A DNA stretch of 7,677 bases from Bacteroidota bacterium (GTDB taxonomy: Bacteria > Bacteroidota > Bacteroidia > Chitinophagales > Chitinophagaceae), in assembly GCA_023429365.1 (NCBI GenBank), contig JAEYVW010000220.1, positions 1 through 7,677 on the forward strand. Reading direction: 5' to 3'. This document shows positions 1 to 6,836 of this stretch, piece by piece (position 1 is the first letter of the stretch; every line of letters begins with the position of its first letter). Under the pieces are notes generated by a model. The model was not told where the DNA came from. It was given only the letters and a program-made list of their open reading frames with translations, and did no database searches. The position numbers were made by a program, and so were the translations under genes.

Positions 1-57
1 TGATAAAAAGCCGCGGCCAGTTAAAATCATTAATCAACTAAAATACCTAAACATAAA

Positions 58-1137
58 ATGAGAAAGAAAAAAATAGTAAGAACAGCCATCACCGTTTGTG
101 TATTGGCAGGTTTATTTGTCCTGATCGGATCTGTACTGGCCAGCAATAAGAAAAAGAACGCGGAAAAAACAGCCGTAGTTGCACAAACCGCGAATGGAAA
201 TGTGGCGGTAAGGACCAGTTCGGTAGCCAAACAGTCCGTTGCGCTTGAATTTTCTGCCAATGGAAATTTTGAACCAGGACAGGAACTAAAATTCGCTGCA
301 GAAAACTCAGGCCGGGTAGTTAGTGTACTGGCCAAAGAGGGAGACTATGTTCGTAAAGGCCAGACCCTGGCGATCATTAAAACAGATGTGCTGAGCATTG
401 ATGTCGAAACCGCGGAAGCTGCTTACCAAAATGCCCTGCGTGATAAACACCGTTATGAAAACGCTTTCAAAACAGGTGGCGTTACGCAGCAGCAACTCGA
501 TCAGGCCGTTCTATCACTTGAGAACGCGCAGGCCAGGCTTGCACAGGCAAAGATCCGCGTTAGTGATGCCAATATCAAATCTTCGATTAATGGTATCGTG
601 AACAAACGCTATATCGAACCCGGTGCAGTGGTAAGTCCGGGCACGCAACTTTTTGAGCTGGTAGATGTATCACGTCTCAAACTGGCGATCACTGTAAATG
701 AAAACCAGGTGGCTAACCTTAAAAAAGGAGACAAAGTGAATGTAAAAGCCAGTGTATTTCCCGACAGGAATTATCAGGGCACTATTTCCTTTATCGCGCC
801 TAAGGCGGATGCAGCACTGAACTTCCCCGTTGAAATTGAAATTGCCAGCAATCCCGGCAACGAATTGAAAGCGGGTATGTATGGCACTGCCTTCTTCACA
901 CCGGGCAATACTACACCGGTGATCACTATTCCCCGTACCGCGTTTGCCGGTAGTGTGAGCACCAATAAAGTGTTTATCGCTGAAAAGGATTCAGTGGCCA
1001 GGTTACGCGATGTGATTGCGGGACGTGTGTTTGGCGACCAGGTTGAGATCCTGCAGGGATTAACAGAAGGTGAGACCATCATCACCAGTGGCCAGGTGAA
1101 CCTTGCAGATGGAAGTAAAATTTCTGTGATCAAATAA
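58..1137 (+). CDS. RND efflux pump periplasmic adaptor (membrane fusion protein, HlyD/AcrA family)
   Basis: This 359-residue protein is the periplasmic adaptor that links an inner-membrane RND pump to an outer-membrane channel. Residues 1-4 are basic (MRKKK) and are followed by one hydrophobic helix at about 7-28. No lipobox cysteine sits at its end, so it is probably an uncleaved membrane anchor rather than a lipoprotein signal. The domain order is typical of the family: first half of the lipoyl domain at about 80-110 (GRVVSVLAKEGDYVRKGQ), alpha-helical hairpin at about 113-170, second lipoyl half at about 172-204 (NGIVNKRYIEPGAVVSPG), beta-barrel at about 207-282, and membrane-proximal domain at about 285-359. 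In the hairpin, R132, A136 and T143 occupy the places of the Arg, Leu and Ser that contact TolC in AcrA. The pump gene follows after 28 bases, so the two are almost certainly one operon. The start is the first ATG after an A-rich leader with no Shine-Dalgarno sequence, as is usual in Bacteroidota. The substrate cannot be told from sequence. Confidence 0.95.
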   Translation: MRKKKIVRTAITVCVLAGLFVLIGSVLASNKKKNAEKTAVVAQTANGNVAVRTSSVAKQSVALEFSANGNFEPGQELKFAAENSGRVVSVLAKEGDYVRKGQTLAIIKTDVLSIDVETAEAAYQNALRDKHRYENAFKTGGVTQQQLDQAVLSLENAQARLAQAKIRVSDANIKSSINGIVNKRYIEPGAVVSPGTQLFELVDVSRLKLAITVNENQVANLKKGDKVNVKASVFPDRNYQGTISFIAPKADAALNFPVEIEIASNPGNELKAGMYGTAFFTPGNTTPVITIPRTAFAGSVSTNKVFIAEKDSVARLRDVIAGRVFGDQVEILQGLTEGETIITSGQVNLADGSKISVIK

Positions 1138-1165
1138 AGCCAACAGGCAAACAAAATATTTACAG

Positions 1166-4100
1166 ATGAAACTAGCAGAAATATCAATCAAACGCCCCAC
1201 CCTTGTCATTGTACTTTTTATCGTACTGATCCTGGGTGGATTGCTAAGCTATTCTTCGCTGAATTATGAGCTCCTGCCCAAGTTCAGTCCTTCCGTTGTT
1301 TCCGTAACGACAGTCTACCCCGGCGCTTCACCGAGTGAAGTGGAGAACACTGTTTCGAAAAAAATTGAGGACGCGTTGTCTTCGATGGAAAATATCAAGA
1401 AGATCGATACTAAGTCTTTTGAAAGTATGTCGTCGGTCATCATTACGCTTAACAGCGGTACGGATGTGGACTATTCGCTGAATGACGCACAAAGAAAGAT
1501 CAACGCCATATTAAAAGACCTGCCGGAAGATATCGATCCTCCTTCCCTGAATAAATTCTCACTCGATGATCTTCCCATCATGACGATGTCGGCTTCGGCC
1601 AATATGGATGAAGCGGCATTCTTCGACCTGATGGATAAACGTATTTCACCCATCCTGTCAAGAGTGGAAGGCGTGGCCCAGATCAACCTGATCGGTGGCC
1701 AGGAAAGAGAGATACAGGTAAGCATTGATGCCGGCAGGCTGGAAGGATATGGTCTTTCGCTATTGCAGGTACAAAATGCCATTCTATCTTCCAACCTGGA
1801 TTTTCCCACTGGTAGTGTGCAGACAACAGAACAGGATGTGCTGATCCGGCTGGCCGGGAAATATAAAACCGTAGAGGAGCTAAGGGAACTGGTGATCGCC
1901 AATCAAAACGGCGTACAGATCAGGTTGAAAGACCTGGCTGATGTACAGGATGCACAAAAAGATGTGGAAAAACTGGCCCGTGTAAACCAGCAAAGCGCGA
2001 TCGCGGTACAGGTACTTAAACAATCCGATGCCAATGCGGTGGGTGTAAGTGAACAGATCCGGGCAACGATCGATAAACTTCATAAAGATTATGCCGCACA
2101 AGGTCTGGATATCAAAGTGGCGAATGATAGTTCTGTATATACGCTTCAGTCTGCCAATGCTGTGATCTTCGACCTCATGCTGGCGATCCTGCTGGTGGCC
2201 CTTGTGATGTTATTCTTTCTCCACAGTGTCCGTAATGCCCTGATCGTGATGGTGGCGATCCCTGCCTCATTGATAGCCACTTTTATCGGGATGGCCCTGC
2301 TTGGCTATTCGCTTAACCTGATGTCATTGCTGGCGCTTTCGCTGGTGGTAGGTATACTCGTGGATGACGCGATCGTGGTACTGGAAAATATTTACCGGCA
2401 TATGGAGATGGGGAAGACCCGGGTGCGTGCGGCTTATGATGCGACGAAAGAAATCGGTTTTACCGTTACTTCTATCACCCTCGTGATCGTGGTAGTGTTT
2501 GTTCCAATCGCGCTAAGTACCGGTTTGGCAGCGGATATTATCAAACAGTTCTGCGTAACGGTATCGATCGCCACTTTATTATCCTTACTTTCTTCTTTCA
2601 CCATTGTACCCTGGTTATCGTCAAGGTTTGGGAAACTGGAAAAAATTACCAACAAAACTTTCTTCGGTAAGATCATCATCGGTTTTGAAAATGGTTTAAA
2701 CCGCTTTACAAACTGGGTGACTTCGATACTGAAATGGTCGCTCAACCATAAAAAAACAACCCTGGCAGCTGTATTCACCATGCTGATCGCATCATTCTAC
2801 CTGCTCGGTGCAGGTTATATTGGCGCAGAGTTTTTTGCAAAGAGTGACCGTGGTGAGTTCCTGGTACAAATAGAAATGCCTAAGGACGCGTCGATCGAGC
2901 AGACCAATGCCATGACGCAAAAAGCCGAAGAATACCTGAAGACAAAGAAAGAAGTCACCAAGCTGATCGCAACGGTAGGCCAATCCAGCGAAGGCATGGG
3001 TGCTTCGCGGGCAACTGCCTACAAGTCGGAGATCAATGTACAGCTGGTAGAGAAAAAAGATCGTGAAGACGAAGCCAATATCTATGCAGCGAAGATCAAA
3101 AATGAATTACAGCCCCTGCTGGTTGGCGCCAAGGTAAAAACCGTTCCGGTGAGTATACTTGGTTCAGCTGAGCAGGCACCGCTTGCATTGATCGTCACAG
3201 GTCCCGAACTGGACAGTGTAATGTCTTTTGCGCAGGCTGCCATGAACGAACTGAAAAATATCCAGGGTGCTACGGAAATGAAACTTTCTGTTGAAGCTGG
3301 TAACCCCGAGATCAATGTGCAGGTTGATCGTGATAAAATGGCTTCGCTCGGATTGTCGATGTCTACTGTAGGTGCTACCATGCAGACTGCATTTAGTGGT
3401 AACACGGATGGCAAGTTTCGCCAGGGCGAGTATGAATATGATATCAATATACGTTATGCCAGTTTCGATCGTCGCAGTATCAACGACGTAAGCGATCTTT
3501 TATTTGTGAATGACAAGGGCGAGCAGATCCGTTTATCCCAGTTTGCAAATATCAGGGAGAGCTCAGGTCCGAGCCAGCTGGAAAGAAGAGACAAAAGTAC
3601 TTCCGTAACGGTGCAGGCGCAGACTGTTGGTCGCCCTACCGGGACAGTTGCTGCCGAATGGCAGGCCGCTTTTGACAAGTTGCCCAGGCCGACAGGTGTT
3701 GGTTATGTATGGAGTGGCGATATGGAAAACCAGAGTGAAGGTTTTGGATCGCTGGGTATTGCACTGATCGCTGCGGTTGTTTTGGTATACCTGATCATGG
3801 TGGCTTTATACAATAGTTTTGTGTACCCGTTTGTGGTATTGTTTTCCATTCCGCTTTCGATCATTGGTGCCCTGCTGGCGTTAGCGTTGACCAATAATTC
3901 GCTCAACCTGTTTACAATACTTGGATTGATCATGCTCATTGGCCTTGTGGCCAAGAACGCGATCCTGCTGGTGGACTTTACTAACCAGCGTAAGGCAGAA
4001 GGGGCCAGTACTTTCCAGGCCCTGGTTGATGCCAATAATGCCCGTTTGCGTCCGATCCTTATGACTACCATTGCGATGGTGATCGGTATGTTGCCGATCG

Positions 4101-4330
4101 CCCTTGCATCGGGTGCCGGTGCCGAGTGGAAGAATGGGCTGGCATGGGTCATCATCGGTGGCCTGATCAGTTCGCTGTTCCTTACACTGGTAGTGGTACC
4201 GGTGATGTATTCAATCTTTGATAAGTTGATAGTAAAATTTCGCCGGGGCAAAAAAGAACAGCCCATCACCGAATTGATGACGGCAAACTATCAGCTGGCA
4301 ACGATTGAAACGGAACCAGCAACACATTAG
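1166..4330 (+). CDS. RND efflux transporter, HAE1/AcrB family, full length
   Basis: This 1054-residue inner-membrane protein is a proton-driven multidrug-type pump, which works as a trimer and takes substrates from the periplasm or outer membrane leaflet. The length is normal for the family. The usual duplicated plan is visible: TM1 at about 10-30, a large porter loop to about 330, TM2-TM6 at about 332-490, TM7 at about 530-550, a second porter loop to about 860, and TM8-TM12 at about 862-1022. The proton-relay residues are intact: D400 and D401 in TM4 (GILVDDAIVVLEN), K930 in TM10 (LVAKNAILLVDF) and the arginine of RLRPILMTT near 962. DD in TM4 together with K in TM10 fits the HAE1 drug pumps; the methionine clusters and long metal-pump signatures of CusA-type proteins were not seen. 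About 32 polar residues follow TM12. It shares an operon with the adaptor upstream and ends eight bases before a strong terminator. Substrates are unknown; annotation as a drug pump comes from the family. Confidence 0.97.
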   Translation: MKLAEISIKRPTLVIVLFIVLILGGLLSYSSLNYELLPKFSPSVVSVTTVYPGASPSEVENTVSKKIEDALSSMENIKKIDTKSFESMSSVIITLNSGTDVDYSLNDAQRKINAILKDLPEDIDPPSLNKFSLDDLPIMTMSASANMDEAAFFDLMDKRISPILSRVEGVAQINLIGGQEREIQVSIDAGRLEGYGLSLLQVQNAILSSNLDFPTGSVQTTEQDVLIRLAGKYKTVEELRELVIANQNGVQIRLKDLADVQDAQKDVEKLARVNQQSAIAVQVLKQSDANAVGVSEQIRATIDKLHKDYAAQGLDIKVANDSSVYTLQSANAVIFDLMLAILLVALVMLFFLHSVRNALIVMVAIPASLIATFIGMALLGYSLNLMSLLALSLVVGILVDDAIVVLENIYRHMEMGKTRVRAAYDATKEIGFTVTSITLVIVVVFVPIALSTGLAADIIKQFCVTVSIATLLSLLSSFTIVPWLSSRFGKLEKITNKTFFGKIIIGFENGLNRFTNWVTSILKWSLNHKKTTLAAVFTMLIASFYLLGAGYIGAEFFAKSDRGEFLVQIEMPKDASIEQTNAMTQKAEEYLKTKKEVTKLIATVGQSSEGMGASRATAYKSEINVQLVEKKDREDEANIYAAKIKNELQPLLVGAKVKTVPVSILGSAEQAPLALIVTGPELDSVMSFAQAAMNELKNIQGATEMKLSVEAGNPEINVQVDRDKMASLGLSMSTVGATMQTAFSGNTDGKFRQGEYEYDINIRYASFDRRSINDVSDLLFVNDKGEQIRLSQFANIRESSGPSQLERRDKSTSVTVQAQTVGRPTGTVAAEWQAAFDKLPRPTGVGYVWSGDMENQSEGFGSLGIALIAAVVLVYLIMVALYNSFVYPFVVLFSIPLSIIGALLALALTNNSLNLFTILGLIMLIGLVAKNAILLVDFTNQRKAEGASTFQALVDANNARLRPILMTTIAMVIGMLPIALASGAGAEWKNGLAWVIIGGLISSLFLTLVVVPVMYSIFDKLIVKFRRGKKEQPITELMTANYQLATIETEPATH

Positions 4331-4337
4331 TAAGATT

Positions 4338-4363
4338 ACCCCGGGTTAAGCCCGGGGTTTTTT
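4338..4363 (+). terminator. Intrinsic terminator of the RND efflux operon
   Basis: An 8-bp perfect stem (ACCCCGGG at 4338-4345 pairing with CCCGGGGT at 4351-4358) with a 5-base loop (TTAAG) is followed by a run of six T (4358-4363). It starts eight bases after the stop codon of the pump gene, so it should end the adaptor-pump transcript. The seven-base arms CCCCGGG and CCCGGGG reappear in the 210-base repeat that begins about ten bases downstream. Confidence 0.92.
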
Positions 4364-4373
4364 ATTCTATGCA

Positions 4374-4620
4374 ATAGCTGGATTGATAAAAACCACGACA
4401 ATTAAAACTATCTCCCTGCTGTCACCCCGGGCTGTGCACTTAAGAAAATTTGCCACAATGAAAACCAGACCCGGGGCGGGGACCTTCTCTACTTTTCAAA
4501 TTAACTTAGAGAAAGAAACCGGCTCAGGGCCGGTACGACATAGCAGGATTGATTCCAGCCCAAGTTGAGCTATTATAGCAAGAGCTTCACTACAATAAAA
4601 ACTTCTGACAATAACTGACG
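4374..4620 (+). repeat. 210-bp structured intergenic repeat, locus 1, unit 1 with a shortened 5' segment
   Basis: This is the first of two tandem units. A shortened piece of the spacer segment starts at about 4374 (ATAGCTGGATTGAT, matching ATAGCAGGATTGAT at 4540-4553). The full unit runs from about 4411 to 4620. It agrees with the next unit at 116 of 124 positions (4411-4534 against 4621-4744), with a period of exactly 210 bases and no gaps. Four stem-loops can be drawn: a long one with outer arms TCCCTG/CGGGGA (4413-4418, 4477-4482) and inner arms CCCCGGG/CCCGGGG (4425-4431, 4470-4476); TTCTCTA/TAGAGAA (4485-4491, 4507-4513); ACCGGC/GCCGGT (4518-4523, 4529-4534); and GCTAT/ATAGC (4569-4573, 4575-4579). 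No convincing coding sequence lies in it. I do not recognise the family. The strand given is the one on which the stems keep most G-U pairs; transcription is not shown. Confidence 0.88.
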
Positions 4621-4760
4621 ACTCCCCGCTGTCACCCCGGGCAGTGCACTTAAGAAAATTTGCTACAATGAAAACCAGACCCGGGGCGGGGACCTTCTCT
4701 ACTTTTTAAATTAGCTTAGAGAAAGATACCGGCTCAGGGCCGGAATGAGATTAGCAGATG
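4621..4760 (+). repeat. 210-bp structured intergenic repeat, locus 1, unit 2 (3' truncated)
   Basis: This is the second tandem unit. It starts ACTCCCCGCTGTCACC and is complete through the first three stem-loops: outer arms TCCCCG/CGGGGA (4623-4628, 4687-4692), inner arms CCCCGGG/CCCGGGG (4635-4641, 4680-4686), TTCTCTA/TAGAGAA (4695-4701, 4717-4723), and CCGGC/GCCGG (4729-4733, 4739-4743). After that the match to unit 1 fades, at about 4758, and the fourth hairpin is missing. Six of the eight differences from unit 1 fall in loops or unpaired bases. One changes a stem C-G to U-G and one removes a terminal pair. The unit lies just beyond the 3' end of the minus-strand small gene, so its CCGGC hairpin could also help end transcription from that side, although no good T-run follows it there. 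Confidence 0.88.
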
Positions 4761-4789
4761 AAACTTACTAACAAATAATAATTCAAAAA

Positions 4790-4951
4790 TTATTTCAACA
4801 AAAAATAATACACCGCCACCCAAACAGCAATAAAAAATATTCCAGGCGGTAAAACAGTCTTTAGCTGCTTAGTCCTTTTTGTCAGCGCGAGGAACAACAC
4901 ATAAATGAAGAAGATACCTATCAGGCCAATAGCAATATACGGGAGACTCAT
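4790..4951 (-). CDS. Small hydrophobic protein with two predicted membrane helices (hypothetical)
   Basis: This 53-residue reading frame begins MSLPYIAIGLIG and has two hydrophobic stretches at about 3-23 and 33-51. They are separated by a basic turn (TKRTKQLK, 24-31). By the positive-inside rule this predicts a helical hairpin with both ends outside the cytoplasm. The frame is open further upstream, to an ATG at 5044 that would give 84 residues. I prefer the ATG at 4951 because the extra 31 residues are not hydrophobic or signal-like and the shorter form makes a compact two-helix protein. It lies downstream of the 533-residue gene on the same strand (149 bases away, or 56 with the longer start), so the two may be cotranscribed. 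No family is recognised. Small membrane proteins of this shape are often unannotated, so a real gene is likely but not certain. Confidence 0.6.
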   Translation of the reverse strand: MSLPYIAIGLIGIFFIYVLFLALTKRTKQLKTVLPPGIFFIAVWVAVYYFLLK

Positions 4952-5100
4952 GATGTAAAATTTTGGAGCTACTAATTGCGGACAAGATAACGGATTTTGT
5001 TCGATTATGCCGAACAACGACTCCCACCAAGAGTAGTATGCCAAAGTAAACTCTGCATTAAAGAATACGGATACCGGATCTACGCCCTTTATAACTATTG

Positions 5101-6702
5101 CTAGTCAGCAAACTTAAAAATTATACCACACTGGCTGATTCGTTCAAGCAGTGCGACAATCTCCTGGGATGGTGGGGTTTTATATCCTGCTTCATAATCC
5201 AATTCCTGGAACCGGAATGATTCGAAGAGTAGCAGGTCGGGTTTCAATAACTCCCTAAGCAGGTCGCATCGTTTTAATTCCAATAGCGCTTGTACCGGCA
5301 ACTCGTAAAGGAAATCGGCGTATGGCCTGATCCTTGCCTTTTTTGAGGTCGAGTCCAGTTCTTTCAATAATGCATTTAGTTTATCGGGCCGATCTTTGTA
5401 CTCTTCCCTGGCTGCATACTCAGCATAAGCAACCACCCGTTTTCCTGATTCGATTGACTCAACGCGATCTTTAATCGCAACCGATCTTCTCCGGTTATAA
5501 AAATTACGTATTGCCTCATCGTCATTAAGAACGCCTGCCAGGAATAACCTGGCTTCGAAAAAGTAAGCCGGGAATTTTTTATGAAACATTGAATCGCTGT
5601 AATTGCCACTTGAAAAATACTCGGCCTCTATCGCCCTGCATAACTCCAAACCTTTATCGGGGCGGCCTCTATCCACAAAGGATGTGAGAAATGCAAATTC
5701 ACTGATATATGAGGGTTCATTATCATCAAATCCAGAAATATCGCCACGTTTTATTTTATCATACATCTCGTCTGCCAGTGTATCCTTTCCGGTTAATACA
5801 AGTTCTCTCGCAAGTCTTTTAATAATCGCCTCTTTCCGTTCAGGGAATTTTTGCATGGCAGTAACCATGAGTTTTGCCCCCAGCGCTTTTCTTCCACACA
5901 GGTAATAATTGAGCCCCCGCAATTCGTCGTACCTCCGCCAGTCAAGGCCCTTACCGTCATACCAGGTCATGGCTTCTTCCATGAGTTGGATTGCGCTTTC
6001 ACTATGCAAGTTCCATGCATGCCGTGCAAGCACACGTACCATCATCAGGTCGGCAAGCAGGTGCATCTCCTCGGGGTATTTATACTTGTGTTCATATTTA
6101 GTACTATCAAACCTGACATGCAGGGATCTGTCCCACGGTGGCACCGGCAGAGCTGTCGAATAGATGGATACTTTGGACCTTGGCCTGATATACAAGTTGT
6201 AGGCCTGTAGATGCTTTTCAATATCCCAGTTTATTTTTTCCGTTGACTCCACACCCCAAATAAACTCAAGCCCGTCAATCATATAATTCCGTGTATTCAC
6301 ATTCTTCACGCCTGCCACGCTGTCCATATATTTTGTTATCGTGGCAACATCGCCATCCATCATAGCATCCCATGCGTACTGTACAAATACCTTCATTGCT
6401 GCTGTTTTCGCAACATTTTTTCGTTGTAATTCCTCCAATTCCCTGTCGGTCATACCCGGTGCCGAACTTACAGTTCTCCTGGTACCTCCCTGATAAGTCC
6501 TGTTGGTACCCGTTGATCTGTTTGGCACATTCGTATTGCCTCCTGAAGAACGCATCGAAAACGGATTTACATAGATATATGGCTTGTATCCGTCCACTTT
6601 TATATGCTGTGTGCTTTTTAAAGAGGGATATTGAGCTAAGGCGGTCCCGCTAAATAGCAGGCTCCCGGCAAACATGATCAACAAATAGATTTTTCTTTGC
6701 AT
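5101..6702 (-). CDS. Exported helical-repeat protein of unknown function (533 aa)
   Basis: I do not recognise the family. Residues 1-23 form a clear Sec signal peptide (basic MQRK, a hydrophobic core, then TALA before Q24), so the mature protein should be periplasmic or attached to the envelope; there is no lipobox. Residues 24-85 are low in structure and rich in Ser, Gly, Asn, Thr and Arg, and look like a flexible linker. From about 88 the sequence is mostly amphipathic helices, with TPR-like helix pairs at about 212-250, 255-285, 288-320, 330-362, 375-402 and 420-450. This suggests an alpha-solenoid that binds another protein. No catalytic motif and no C-terminal sorting domain were seen. 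The start is the only ATG after an in-frame stop at 6732-6730, and it lacks a Shine-Dalgarno sequence. The gene stands alone on the minus strand apart from the small membrane protein downstream, and repeat copies lie on both sides of the pair. Confidence 0.9.
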   Translation of the reverse strand: MQRKIYLLIMFAGSLLFSGTALAQYPSLKSTQHIKVDGYKPYIYVNPFSMRSSGGNTNVPNRSTGTNRTYQGGTRRTVSSAPGMTDRELEELQRKNVAKTAAMKVFVQYAWDAMMDGDVATITKYMDSVAGVKNVNTRNYMIDGLEFIWGVESTEKINWDIEKHLQAYNLYIRPRSKVSIYSTALPVPPWDRSLHVRFDSTKYEHKYKYPEEMHLLADLMMVRVLARHAWNLHSESAIQLMEEAMTWYDGKGLDWRRYDELRGLNYYLCGRKALGAKLMVTAMQKFPERKEAIIKRLARELVLTGKDTLADEMYDKIKRGDISGFDDNEPSYISEFAFLTSFVDRGRPDKGLELCRAIEAEYFSSGNYSDSMFHKKFPAYFFEARLFLAGVLNDDEAIRNFYNRRRSVAIKDRVESIESGKRVVAYAEYAAREEYKDRPDKLNALLKELDSTSKKARIRPYADFLYELPVQALLELKRCDLLRELLKPDLLLFESFRFQELDYEAGYKTPPSQEIVALLERISQCGIIFKFAD

Positions 6703-6836
6703 ATTGTAAGGAACGGAAACAGTTGCTTTTTATTTCCCCACACCAATTTAATACTGGCTTATCGTAATTAATATACCCTTGGGATGGTATTTGATTTTGA
6801 AATAAAATGTTCGGGACTGCGGCGTAGGGATAATTG

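Noticed and set aside
3703..4269. 188-codon frame antisense to the RND pump
   Set aside because: It is the mirror of the highly constrained TM8-TM12 coding sequence; long antisense frames are common there and the product has no family features.
4383..4568. 61-codon open frame inside the first repeat unit
   Set aside because: It lies wholly in the structured repeat, its product is low in hydrophobic or domain-like sequence, and the frame is not kept in the copy at locus 2.
4374..4760. Repeat considered as a riboswitch or leader control element
   Set aside because: It follows a terminator and faces the 3' end of a minus-strand gene, so it has no downstream gene on its strand to control. No known riboswitch core was recognised.
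5603..6210. Plus-strand frames of 84 to 119 codons opposite the 533-residue gene
   Set aside because: They are antisense to a gene with a clear signal peptide and helical repeats. Their products are rich in Ser, Pro and Cys, as expected for shadow frames.
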